This document shows positions 42,480-53,000 of a stretch of 64,000 nucleotides of DNA, in pieces; within the stretch, counting starts at the first letter, position 1, and each line of letters begins with the position of its first letter. The notes below the pieces were generated by a model, which had not been told where the DNA came from, searched no databases, and saw nothing but the letters and a program-made list of their open reading frames with translations. Origin of the DNA: Branchipolynoe longqiensis (Eukaryota > Annelida > Polychaeta > Phyllodocida > Polynoidae). The stretch spans positions 77,782,781-77,846,780 of the forward strand of contig CM059199.1 of the NCBI GenBank assembly GCA_030323885.1, written 5' to 3'. Position numbers and translations under genes: made by a program.

Positions 42480-43600
42480 GAACGCATGTCAGCTATGTGG
42501 TCTACATGAGACATGTGTGTACATGTTACACAGGTGTGTGTACATCTCACACTGGAACGTGTGTGTGGCAACCATATGTGTACATGTTACGCATGCTTAC
42601 ATGTCACACAGGTATTTGTACATGGAAAGCAGATGTGTATATGTTATATATGTTTACATGTCATACAGGTATGTCTATATGACTAGCAGACATGAATATG
42701 TTACACATGTTTACATGTTACACAGGTATGTGTAATGGCAAGCAGATATGTACATGCTACATGTCACACATGCACTTCACATGCCATGGATGTATACATC
42801 TCACACAGCTGGTCCTGCATTGCACTGATGAGCACACATCACACAGGTATTTACATAACACATTCTTGCACATGTTACACACCAATTATATATTCACACA
42901 TGTCAGACACACGTCAGACACACAGACACAGAACTCACATCATAGACACACAGCCTCAAGCATCTCCTAGATGTACATCACACACACGTACATCAAACAC
43001 ACGTACATCACACTCATGGCATAGATGAGTCGTATAGCCACACACATCACACATAGACACGTCCCAGAGACAAATCGTACACAATGTTACTGAAATAGAA
43101 ACATTAGCTAGCCACACACATCACGGATCCACACATGTCACACATCCCATAGACACATCACTCTGACATGTCATGTCATACTGACACATGTTGTGTACAC
43201 ACACGTCACACAATCACATGTCACATGCATCAGACATGTATTATGCACGTCACATTCATACATAATACACACATCACGCATACATGACACACATGTCACA
43301 CACAGAAGACATATTAAATACATCAGACACACGTTACATACGTCACATACACGTCACCCACTCGTAAAACTCCAACAACCAACCACACATGTCACACGCA
43401 TGCCATACACACATCACATGCACAAGTCGCACACACATCACACACATGTCACATGCACACGTCACACACACGTCACACACGGAATATACATATCACACAT
43501 GTCACACGCACGTTATACACATGTTGTACACATGTCACACACGTCACACACACGTCACATGCGGCACACCCCACACTCGCACACATCCCTCTAACACGTC
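42480..43600 (+). repeat. Diverged ACATGTCACACA / TACATGTTACAC repeat
   Basis: Units of about 10-25 bp based on CATGTCACAC, CACATGTTAC and CACACGTCACAC. It is interrupted by a short retroelement tail at 43361-43385 (CGTAAAACTCCAACAACCAA). Confidence 0.88.
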
Positions 43601-44000
43601 GCTGTGAGCGGGAGGCGGAGGGTCTGGCTGCCGCAGCGCTCTCCTCCCCCCCCCCCACTCCACCCCTCAACCCCCACCGCGCCCCTCACTCTCCGCCTCC
43701 CGCTCTCCAAGCGGGGGCCGACAGGGCCTCAATTAACCAGTTTAGAGTCGGGCTGGGGGCTGAGCCGCCCTCTATGACGGGCGGCAGCCGCCCGGGCTCT
43801 AGTCACAAATTGGCGCCGCCGAGCGGGCACTTTTTAAAACAATTTCAATACAGGCTTGTCGCCATGGTAACCGTGCTTGGTTTTGCGCCGCCTTACGTCG
43901 CCCGCTGCAGCTCTCGGCGCATGCTCAGCGGCGCACGTGACCCGTTATTGCGCCTGCGCCGTCGCTCGGTTCGTTGCGCGGGTTTGTTTTTTGCCTTCTT
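43601..44000. promoter_or_regulatory. CpG island with a perfect RFX X-box
   Basis: CpG-dense. GTCGCCATGGTAAC (43858-43871) matches the X-box consensus at all positions. CGGCGCATGCTCAG (43915) and TTGCGCCTGCGCC (43947-43959) are NRF1-like. No first exon can be assigned. Confidence 0.5.
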
Positions 44001-44099
44001 CACCCTCCCTTCCACCTCTCTATCCGTCTCTCTATCCTCCACCACTATCCTTCTCACCAGCCGGCTACCGCTCTCCCTCGTTCATTGCTTCTGTTTTGC

Positions 44100-44690
44100 T
44101 CCCCCTCTCCTTCCCTCTCCCACTCTGTCCCTAATACCCCTTCCCTCTCCCTCTCCTTCCCTCTCCCACTCTGTCCCTATACCCCTTCACTCTCCCTCTC
44201 CTTCCCTCTCCCACTCTGTCCCTATACTCTCCCCCCCCCTCCATATATCCCCCTCTATTGCTGCCCTGCTCTCTCTCTCTCACTTCCTCTTCTTTCTCGC
44301 CTCCCCCGTCCCTCCCCTCCCCCGTCCCTCCCCTCCCCCATCCCTCCCCTGTTCCTCCCCTCCCCTTGTCCCTCTCCTCCCCCGTCCCTCCCCTCCCCAT
44401 ACCTTCCCCTGTCCTCCCCTCCTGCCCCTCTCCTCCCCCGTACCTCTCCTCCCCCATCCCTCCCTGTCCTCCCTCCTGCCCCTCTCCTTCCCCGTCCCTT
44501 CTCCCCGTCCCTCTCCTCCCCCGTCCCTCCCTGTCCCTCCCTCACCCCGTCCTCCTGTCCTCCCTCCCCCGTCACTAACATGTCCCTCCCATCCCCGTCC
44601 CTCCCTTGTCCTCCCCTCCCGTCCATACCCCGTCCCTCCCCTCCCCCGTCCCTCCCCTCTTCCTGTCGTCTCCCGCTACGCAGTAGCGCC
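44100..44690 (+). repeat. Pyrimidine-rich CCCCTCCCCCGTCCCTCC tract
   Basis: Three copies of a CTTCCCTCTCCCACTCTGTCCC block (44110-44225), then many CCGTCCCTCCCCT units. Pro/Ser/Leu-rich frames are compositional. Confidence 0.9.
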
Positions 44691-45640
44691 CAACCTGACT
44701 TACTAGTTACAAACAATTATCATCTATCCAACTGCACAATTATCCCATCTTCTAACGCGAAATGCCCATGTTCTCCACTAGGGGGCAGGGTGTGAATCAC
44801 AGGGGTGGGGCAGGGTACCAGGATAAGTCTGGGGGGCTGAGGGATCAACGATTTACATTTCTTTTCGAGGCAATTTGTTTGTGACGCGCAAACTTTTCTG
44901 GTTTCCCCTCTATCGAACCGTTGGGCGGCCACCTCCCAAACGTTGGGTCCTTGCCCCGCCCGGCCCGCCGTTCCCATGGCAGTCGGAACCCGTTGCCATG
45001 ACAACGAATACACGTCAGTAGTAATAGCAGCGCCCACATCTTCTCATAATTAATTTAGAAAAATGGCCGTCACTAAAACGTCACGTTCTGGTTAATCCAT
45101 ACTAAGTAGTCATCTTGGAAGGTGGAGAAGGAGGAGGGTGGCCGCCAATGAAGCGGCGTCTCTACCTTCCCCTGAACCCGACAGGGGGCGTCGTCAGTCC
45201 GCGCTAAATGTCGTATGGCCGCCTTGCCAACAGCAGCCGACATTTAGTGACACCCTGCTCGGTGCTTTCGAAGCATCCCAGCGTCCATTGAAGGCGGGAC
45301 GCCGGTCACCTCAAGCGGCAGCGGCCTCCCGCTCGAAAGCAGATGACATTTGTCCCGGCAGCAGACGACAAAGCGCGCCGCTTCTTGCGCGCATGCGCGG
45401 TCGGGTAGCAGCCGAGATAAACGCCCGCCAAGATTTGGGCGGCAAGATGCCGGCCTTACACCCGGAGACGTGACATTTAATGAGCGCCGCAACCCCCCGC
45501 GCCATCTGGCGGGGGGGGGGGGGCGGAACTAACGCGGCGCCGCCATTTTTGACACACCCGGCGCACAAACCAATTAAAGATGGCGCATGGCGCCGATCAC
45601 AGTCATTACCGGACACATACTTAGGTTTGTATTTTTTAAC
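44691..45640. promoter_or_regulatory. Large CpG island with CTCF, RFX, NRF1 and YY1-type motifs
   Basis: CCACTAGGGGGCAG (44775-44788) is an exact CTCF core on the + strand. GTTGCCATGACAAC (44992-45005) is X-box-like. GCGCGCATGCGCGG (45388-45401) is NRF1-like. GCCATCTGGCGG (45501-45512) is CTCF-like with one mismatch. GGCGCCGCCATTTTT (45537) is YY1-like. It is probably an active promoter region, but I could not identify an exon. Confidence 0.5.
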
Positions 45641-45830
45641 TGTTTCCGCCTCTCCACACTCCAAGCCCTCTCCCCTTCCCCCACCTCCCCTCTCCTCTCC
45701 CCCTCCTCCCCCAGCCCCTCCCTCCTCCTTTCCCTTTCCATCCCCCCTCCCCCTCCTTCTCTCCCTCCCCCATTCCTCCTTCCCTCCCTTCCCCCTCCCT
45801 CCCTCCCCCCATCCACACGACTTAAAACAG
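45641..45830 (+). repeat. Pyrimidine-rich tract
   Basis: CTCCCCTCCTCC sequence with few purines, ending in a run of ten Gs. Confidence 0.85.
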
Positions 45831-45999
45831 GGGGGGGGGGCACCAAACCGCCAGCTGCACCTGGCTTGAATTGAGTCAGGGATGACGTAAGTGTCCACTC
45901 GGCATGACGTAGTTTGTGACGTCACAAAGCCTGAGTTTAAAGGTGCAGCTGAATTAGTTGGAGCGGAGGTGAGGAGTGTTGTTGGCAGCCTTAGACAAG

Positions 46000-46424
46000 T
46001 AAAAGCTGCATAGGCCGATGGTTTTCTGAGGTTCGGTCATTTTCTGAGATACATACATGAGGTTGATCATTATAATCTACCATGCTTTAGTCTGAAGTAA
46101 CCTTGCTTTAAAATTGCTAACTTAGAGGAGATATTTGAAGGTCAAACATGCTAAATTAATGTTGATGTGCTTTTGTCAAATCTCTAACCTCCACGGGCTT
46201 CAACGAAAACTAGTTCTCTTGAATTGATTTAGTAATAATAGTAATCCCTTCTGTACAGCACCAAGAGCTTAATAAGTCACCAGTATCTAAGTCAGATGTT
46301 GCTAGGACGGAAAATAACAAACAAACAAGTAGCTAAGTTCGATAATAATACTACGTAGGTTTAAATTCTGATTAGCGTATTGCTTTTGAAAATGTGATGC
46401 TTTTATCGGACTGTACAGCTTTAA
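46000..46424. mobile_element. MITE of the GCATAGTCCGATG family, copy 5, with a nested insertion
   Basis: The ends are TAAAAGCTGCATAGGCCGAT and ATCGGACTGTACAGCTTTAA. A SINE/LINE tail (CAGATGTTGCTAGGACGGAA then AATAACAAACAAACAA, 46296-46333) interrupts the conserved AGTATCTAAGTTAGATA block. The left flank AGTATCTAAGT is repeated after it as AGTAGCTAAGT, a probable target duplication. Confidence 0.88.
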
Positions 46425-46479
46425 CTCGACATAACCCTGCACTGGGCGTAAGTAGTATAGTAGGGGGCATTCCACCCCC

Positions 46480-47060
46480 ACCCTCCCGCCCATGTATTAC
46501 CCCCTCCTCCCTCCCCCCTCCCCTCCCCTCCCTCCTCCTTCCTCCCTCCTCCCTCCTCCCTCCCCTCTCCTCCCTCCTCCATCCTCCCTCCCCTCTCCTC
46601 CCTCCTCCATCCTCCCTCCCCTCTCCTCCCTCCTCCTTCCTCCCTCCTCCCTCCCTCTCCTCCCTCCTCCCTCCTCCCTCCTCCCTTCCTCCCTCCTTTT
46701 GTTTTTTTTTTTTTTTTCCTCCCTCTCTCCTCCTCTCCCTCCTCCATCCGCCTCCTCCTCCTCCCCTCCTCCTCCCTCCTCCCATCCCCTCTCCCTCCTC
46801 CAACCTCCATCCTCCCTCCTCACGCTTCCCTCCCCGCTCCTCCCTCTCCTCTCCTCTCCTCTCTCCTCCCTCCTCCCTCCTCCCTCCCTCTCCTCCTCCT
46901 CCTTCCTCCTCCTCCCTCCTCCCATCCCCCTCCTCCTCCTCCAACCTCCATCCTCCCTCTCCTTCCCCTCCTCCCTCCTCCAACCTCCCTCCCCCTCCTC
47001 ACGCTTCCCTCCCCGCTCCTCCCTCTCCTCTCCTCTCTCCTCCCTCCTCCCCGCCCTTCC
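46480..47060 (+). repeat. Pyrimidine-only CCTCCTCCCTCC tract
   Basis: About 580 bp almost without purines. A block starting CACGCTTCCCTCCCCGCTCC recurs after 179 bp (46821 and 47000). The opposite-strand frames are Glu/Gly/Arg-rich. Confidence 0.93.
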
Positions 47061-47480
47061 CTGCTCCCCTCGCCCTCTGCCGTTCCATCCCATCCCCCAC
47101 CCTCATTACCCATAACCCCGCCTCTCCATGCCTCGACGCCCCGCTGCCACCTGAGATAGTACGGCTGGATATTCCTCCGTGCGGGACCCTGTTGGACCCG
47201 CGCGACACGGCGCGAGATCTCGCGTCACCTGGCGGCGCGCGTCGGTTCCCGCGTGAACTTGCGCGACCGCGCCAATTAGAAGGACGTTTTTTTGCTTCTC
47301 TGGCTCTCACGCGCGTCTCACGAAGAAAGACGAGACTGCGAGAGTTGAACTCGCACTTTATTAACCGGTCGGGGCGCCACCTCGCGGGGCCCGGCGTCAC
47401 GATTTGGTGGCGAGATTATATGCAAATTAACGATCACGTGGTGGTCAGGTGGGGGGCTGAAGGTGGTGGGGGCTTTCCGT
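47061..47480. promoter_or_regulatory. CpG island
   Basis: CpG-dense, with GAGATCTCGCGTCACC (47213) and GCGCCACCTCGCGGG (47370). The open frame continuing through it comes from the preceding pyrimidine tract. No gene is recognised. Confidence 0.4.
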
Positions 47481-48039
47481 TATGGTAGTATGTATGGCGG
47501 GGAGAAGGGGGGGGGGCTCTCCGTTAGGTTGTGTATATGTGTGATGGGTGGGGGGGGGACTGGGGGGGGGGGGGTGTACGTGAAATATTCAAACACTAAG
47601 CTGGTTTTGTTGGCAGCTGCAGACGACATTTTGCCTTATAGGTTACGTGTTGGGGACGAGAGTTAAAGAGGCGAAGCTAATAATAGAAACCGACGCGCCT
47701 CCATGACGTCATCGTGACATAACGTTTTATATATATCATGACGCATTATGGAATTGGCGAGGGCAGTGGAATGCTTCGGGTGACGTCACACAGGTCATGT
47801 CTTTTTTACTCATAGACCTACCGTAAAGTCGCCAAATAATGGTCACCAGCTGTGAAGTAGGCGGATCCCGGCATGCTGGTCCTCTTTGAGTGCTGGCAGC
47901 CTGCAGACAAGATGGCCCCGGTCCAGTTGGCCGCCGTGCGCGCACATTACGGTAACGCGCCTTGCACACTCAGCGCCAGTTCGCAACTTTACGGTATCCC
48001 AGGGTTTTTAGGAGTTTGTTTAACTGGCCTTTAGGGCGT
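47481..48039. other. G-run segment and CpG-rich sequence around the weak 47912 start
   Basis: G-runs at 47507-47516 and 47549-47572. GTGACGTCACA (47779) is a CRE. No gene confirmed. Confidence 0.4.
47912..47951 (+). CDS. Weak candidate first exon with TISU-like start
   Basis: ACAAGATGGCCCC surrounds the ATG and matches 10 of 12 TISU positions. The codons read MAPVQLAAVRAHY, then G and a possible donor GTAACG at 47952. If unspliced, the frame stops after 40 codons. The site is in a CpG-rich segment. No family is recognised. Confidence 0.15.
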
Positions 48040-48150
48040 GTTCTGAATACATGGGAAACGGCTCCTCCAGCGGGACTCGAGCCGGCACCAGTGCATGGTA
48101 ACCACCGAACCAGTGGCAGTCAGCTGCCCACGTCTACGTGTCGCTGACCC
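48040..48150 (-). mobile_element. tRNA-like SINE fragment
   Basis: The reverse complement has TGGTTCGGTGGTTACCATGC and GGCTCGAGTCCCGCT, which resembles the B box. Confidence 0.55.
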
Positions 48151-48194
48151 TTGTCTTTGTCTTGATGGGTTCCGTTTGTCAGGGGTGAAAGATC

Positions 48195-48430
48195 TCCGCA
48201 ATTTTTGCGGATTGCCGCGATTTTTTATATTTACCGATTAACGTTAGATGAAATGCAAAGGAATCAGGATGTATCTAACCACAGGTGGATAGTTTGAATC
48301 CCATTCTTATATGACCTTAGATGTAGTTAGAACATAAAATCCAAACCAGAACGAGTTAGATATGGGCAATGCACAAGAACACTGATAGTTGAAACCTGAC
48401 TTCTGGTATTTTTCCCGCGATTCGCTGACA
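48195..48430 (+). mobile_element. Unclassified interspersed repeat, copy 2
   Basis: Partner of 11060-11280, with GCAATTTTTGCGGATTGCCG at its left and ACCGATTAACGTTAGATG inside. Homology ends after GTTGAAACCTGACTT. Confidence 0.7.
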
Positions 48431-48704
48431 TTGCTAATCCTGCACGGGGAAATCCGTGGTTTCGTGGGAATTTGCCGTCGGTGTAATAATCTTGGCTTGA
48501 TTTGTGCGTTTATTTGTTGGAGACCAGTTTCATCCCTGGTTGGTAAGTCTGCTAAATGGCTCGCACCAGTGATGCAGAACACTTACTGTTGCACAAACCT
48601 ATACAGGACACTTCCGCATTCATTTACCAACACACGCTCACCAACCACTCAGTGTGCAACATCCTGGTCATGGAACCAATGTCAGCTGGGTGTTGTAGGT
48701 ATAT
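48431..48704. other. Unique sequence
   Basis: No gene recognised. Confidence 0.4.
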
Positions 48705-48872
48705 GGGGTGTCATGCCTACAATGGGACTAGAACCCACAATGCTGCCATTGCAGGGCAAACGTCCTAACCATTTGATCACCTCGGATCTCTGATTCAATC
48801 TCGCTACGGATCCCCTGCTTGTCTATGGAACCCTTTGCCTGGTGAGGTGAGTGCAGCCTACTACAGTCCTTA
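48705..48872 (-). mobile_element. tRNA-derived SINE, minus strand, copy 3
   Basis: The reverse complement has the head CAGGCAAAGGGTTCCATAGA, AAATGGTTAGGACGTTTGCC and TGTGGGTTCTAGTCCC. It is more diverged than the 25.7 and 26.0 kb copies. Confidence 0.7.
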
Positions 48873-48968
48873 TATTACTCGTTTCATTACTCCAGTCATT
48901 CTCGCTACATTACTCGCTACATTGCTCGCTACATTACTCGCTAGATTACTCGCTACATTACTCACCGT
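48873..48968 (+). repeat. 12-bp repeat ATTACTCGCTAC
   Basis: About seven units. The plus-strand reading ATLLATLLA is repeat-derived. Confidence 0.85.
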
Positions 48969-49650
48969 TCTGTTCCCAAGTCGCGTTCTTTCTGAGTGGC
49001 GACTAGATCTACAGACTTGTGACAAAACTGGTAGATCACCAAAGGAAACCCAGAGATTTATAAACAGAAAACCCTCCAAGACACAATTCAAGCAAAACAA
49101 TAAGACACTTCCAGATTACGACGCTGAAACAAAAGGTTGTGACATGAAACACAACTTTTATGCTATTTTTTGTTGTATTTAATACAAATTTTAAAAATTA
49201 AAAGAATAAAATATTGGCGTACCGTTGACATCCAGATGTGAAATTGATTAGAAATATTGACGTTCTGAGTAGATACGGGCGAACAAAGGATGGGTGGGGG
49301 TTGGGCACCTAAACCCGCAGCTGGGTGACGCCCCCTGGTGGCGGGGCGGGATTCAGGAGCTCAGCCTCGTTCTGATCAACACCCACAGTCGACGGTCGAG
49401 GCGGGATTTGCCCGGCTGCATTTCTTACTCGTTAAGCCCTCACTCAGCACACGTGTATATTGCTGCAATACTAAACTCATTCAAAAGTGTTCGCAGCGCC
49501 ACCGGCTTACAGCGGGACGCGCCGCAACCAGCGACCGTCTATGTGTGGGTGGGGTGAGGGGGGGGGGGGCTACCTGGATGTCAAGTTAGATAACCTTGTA
49601 TTAGTTAGTGGGGATGGATATTTAGTCAGCAATGTTGAGGCAAAGCTGGG
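48969..49650. other. Unique sequence with a CTCF site
   Basis: ACGCCCCCTGGTGGC (49328-49342) contains an exact CTCF core on the minus strand, in a CpG-rich patch 49320-49560. No exon recognised. Confidence 0.5.
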
Positions 49651-50122
49651 CACGGGTAGTTGATATGGGCATCGTGGTATACACACACATATATCAATAA
49701 ATACATGTATATATACATATATATGCCTAAAACGGCTAACTGTATATTATATATTAAATATATGTGTATATATACTTCTGTAACGTATGGATGTATATAT
49801 ATACATATATATTATGTATGCATTTGTATATTAGTAATACTACTAATAGCTGATTACACATGGATATTATATTTGCAAAAGTACATATTCTCACCAATTC
49901 CACTGTTCTAGTGATATAAAGATTATGGAGCAATGAACAAAACAATAGGAGGTCAAAATAAGGAATTCTTTAAAGGTTTAATTTCAATGTTTAGCTCAAT
50001 TTTTGGATTGGTGTTGAAGTGGTTTTGCGCCTGAACTCTTCATATGTAGCGTATGTTTACATATGAGTAAATGCATAGTTATATATGCATCGTTATATAT
50101 GCATATATAGTTATGTATGTTA

Positions 50123-50157
<35 letters not shown>

Positions 50158-50452
50158 CATATATATATGTATATATATATATGTATGTAGTCACTTCTCA
50201 CTAATCTATATGTGTTATTTATATTATGTGGGAATGCGTGCATCTGTGAATGTCTGTGTGTGAGTGTGTGAGCATGTTGTGACTGTGTGTGAGTGTGAAT
50301 GTATGTGTGTATGTGAGTGTGAATGTCTGTGTGTGAGTGTGTGCGTATGTTGTGAGGGTGTGAGTGTGAATATGTGTGTGTGAATATGTGGTGCGTGTGT
50401 GAGTGTAAATCCGAGTGTTAACACGTGACTGGCTGGGTTTTGCTCTGGCACT
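49651..50452. repeat. TA-rich microsatellites and GTGAGTGTGAATGT repeats
   Basis: TATATACATATATAT at 49680-49830 and 50110-50185, then GTGTGTGAGTGTGAATGTC repeats at 50232-50405. Unique AT-rich sequence lies between. Confidence 0.8.
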
Positions 50453-50833
50453 CTAAAGCTAAGATTCCTTACACGCGACATGCGGCATGCGGTATGCGAA
50501 TGCGAATGCGGCAAAAAATCGAAACGCCTTGAAGTCAATGGGCTACATTCCTTACAGGCGGTATGCGAATGCGGCAACTCGATCGGTCCCTGTAACCATC
50601 GGTGTGGCATGCGGCATGCGGCATGCGGTATGCGAATAGAAACCATCAGTCACATGTGTCCATTAGTTTTAGACGAGGGGAGGCGACTGATCATTACGGA
50701 ACTGTGTAGGTAAAAGTGTAGGCTCGAGCTTTCTATCGACAAACTGCCTATTCAGGCTTTTAGGCAGTATAAATCTTCAACAACAAAACAACAAAAATTG
50801 AATTAAATTAAAAGATTTTTACATATATATAGA

Positions 50834-50876
<43 letters not shown>

Positions 50877-51063
50877 CACCGGGAGACGGACGGTTATGGG
50901 ATAGGTAAAAATGCTACCAGATCCACAGAAATAGGCAATTATAAAGGTAGGAACCCCCATGTGGGACGGACGCCACATGTCGCATGCCGCGTGAAAGGAA
51001 TCATCCCATTCACATACCGCATGCCGCATGCCGCATACCGCGTGTAAGGAATCTTAGCTTTAG
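50453..51063. mobile_element. Fold-back DNA element with GCATGCGGTATGCG subterminal repeats
   Basis: The ends are TAAAGCTAAGATTCCTTACA on the left and the exact reverse complement TGTAAGGAATCTTAGCTTTA at the right. Each is followed inward by CGCG and tandem GCATGCGGCATGCGGTATGC, in opposite orientation on the two sides. An internal copy of the ATTCCTTAC...GCGGTATGCGAATGCGGCAA word lies near 50549-50575. (TA)n at 50829-50871 occupies the middle. The target duplication is short and may be TA. GCTGGGTTTTGCTC occurs just outside both ends (about 50436 and 51091). No transposase. Confidence 0.85.
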
Positions 51064-51420
51064 ACGGTTATTGCTGCTGATCCATTCTGGTTGCTGGGTT
51101 TTGCTCCAAGTACTCAGTGCCTCATTGTCAGTGTCCGTGTGGGGGTGGGGTGGGGGTGGGGTGGGGGTTTAGAGCGATAGAGCGGACTCCTAGAGACTGG
51201 TCGGTTAATAGACACCACACTCACCCACACTCACCCACCCGCACTCACACCTACACCCACCCACCCTGAGGGTGACACCTGGCCGTAGGGTCACGACCCC
51301 TGTAGGTACCTGACGGTGACAATGGGCCGGTCTGACCCACATCGAGGCGCCGCCTGGTGGGCGGCACGGGAGGCAAAAAAGGGAACGCAGCTCTGAGTCA
51401 TAGCGGCGAGCAGCTCGGGG
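51064..51420. other. GC-rich spacer
   Basis: GTGGGGGTGGGGTGGGGG (51139-51170), CACTCACCCACAC repeats (51213-51265), and GCGCCGCCTGGTGG (51347-51360), CTCF-like with one mismatch. Confidence 0.5.
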
Positions 51421-52745
51421 GAGTGGGGGGGGGGGGGTGCTGCTCGCAGCGGGACGGGGGCGAGGAGGGGTTGGGAGGGGAGGAGGGGGGGGGGCGTAGT
51501 GAGGGGAGGGGTGTAAGGACGAGAGGGGTATAGGGAGGGGGGGTGTAGGGAGGGCGGAGGTGGAGGACATGGAGAGGGGGAGGAGACAAAACGGGGGCAG
51601 GCTGAAATAGAAGAGGAATGGGAAGGAAAGGGTGATGGGAGAGAAGAATGGGGGGACAAGGAGAAATGGGCGAAGAATGGGAAGGAAAGGGAGAAATGGG
51701 AGAAGTATGGGAAGGAAAGGGAGAAATGGGAGAAGAATGGGAAGGAAAGGGAGAAATGGGAGAAGTATGGGAAGGAAAGGGAGAAATGGGAGAAGAAACG
51801 GGGGACAAGGAGAAATGTGGAGGGGAAGAGGGGAGATGGGGGAGGACAAAGAAGAAAGGGGGAAGAATGGGAAGTAAAGAGAGAAATAGGAGAAAATGGA
51901 GAGAAATGGGAGAAATGGGTGGCAGGGAGAGAAGAAAACAGCAGGTGAGAGGCGGCGCGACAGGAGAGAGGATTTGGATTTTGGATGAGGAGAGAAGAAA
52001 AATGTGGAGAGGGGAAGACATTACAGGAGTAGCAAGAAGAGCAGGGGAAGGAGGAGAGGGTGAAGTACTAAAGGAAAGGGAGAGGAGGAGGGGAAGGAGG
52101 AGACGGGGAAATACTGAAGGTAAGAGCAAGAGATGGGAAGATAGAAGGGGGGAAGTTGGGAGGAAAGATGAAAATAGAAAGGTGGGGAGGGAAGAGAATA
52201 TATGGAGAGGGGCGAGCAGGGGAGTCAGAGAAGAGGAGATGGGAAGAGTAAGAGAAGAGGAGATGGAGAGAGTAAGAGAAGAGGAGATGGGGAGAGTAAG
52301 AGAAGAGGAGATGTGGAGAGTAAGATAATACGAGATGGGGAGAGTAAGAGGAGAGGAGATGGGGAGAGTAAGAGGAGAGGAGATGGGGAGAGTAAGAGGA
52401 GAGGAGATGGGGAGAGTAAGAGAATACGAGATGGGGAGAGTAGAAATCGAGATGGGGAGAGTAAGAGAATACGAGATGGGGAGAGTAAGAGTAGAGGAGA
52501 TGGGGAGAGTAAGAGGAGAGGAGATGGGGAGAGTAAGAGGAGAGGAGATGGGGAGAGTAAGAGGAGAGGAGATGGGGGAGAGTAAGAGGAGAGGAGATGG
52601 GAAGAGTAAGAGAAGAGGAGATGGGGAGAGTAAGAGAAGAGGAGATGTGGAGAGTAAGAGAATACGAGATGGGGAGAGTAAGAGGAGAGGAGATGGGGAG
52701 AGTAAGAGGAGAGGAGATGGGGAGAGTAAGAGGAGAGCAGATGCG
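51421..52745 (+). repeat. Purine-rich arrays (GAAATGGGAGAAG and 24-bp GAGAGTAAGAGGAGAGGAGA)
   Basis: A 30-36-bp unit with GGGAAGGAAAGGGAGAAATG (51605-51830), irregular GA-rich sequence, then about 22 units of GGAGAGTAAGAGGAGAGGAG plus ATGG (52235-52745). Lys/Glu/Gly frames on plus and Ser/Leu/Pro frames on minus are by-products. Confidence 0.95.
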
Positions 52746-53000
52746 GAGAAGGAGTTATGGAAAGAGCAGCTGAACCATGTGGTTGTATGTGTATGTATGT
52801 GTATGTATGTGTACACATGTATGTGTGATTGTCTCTACATATATAAGTATTGATATATATTTTAATATATATATATATATATCATGCTTAGATACATACT
52901 TAATGCAGCCAGGAACACATTGGTTAAAAAGGCTCGGTGCAGACACCATCTCTGTAGCATTAGGACAGCTGGCGCCATCTGGTGGGACTATCAAGCTCCA
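52746..53000. other. Unique spacer with a CTCF-type site
   Basis: GTATGTATGTGTATG simple sequence (52785-52830), then GGCGCCATCTGGTGGGAC (52971-52988), which includes the exact CTCF core GCCATCTGGTGG. Confidence 0.6.

Noticed and set aside
44845..45039. Secreted protein starting MWALLLLLTCIRCHG on the minus strand
   Set aside because: The frame lies in a CpG island, overlaps an RFX site and a second frame, and has no recognisable domain.
46394..47488. 364-codon Ser/Pro-rich protein ending in more complex sequence
   Set aside because: The N-terminal part is a pyrimidine tract, and the C-terminal part crosses a CpG island without a recognisable domain.
51398..52816. 472-codon Ser/Leu/Pro-rich protein on the minus strand
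   Set aside because: Complement of the purine arrays.
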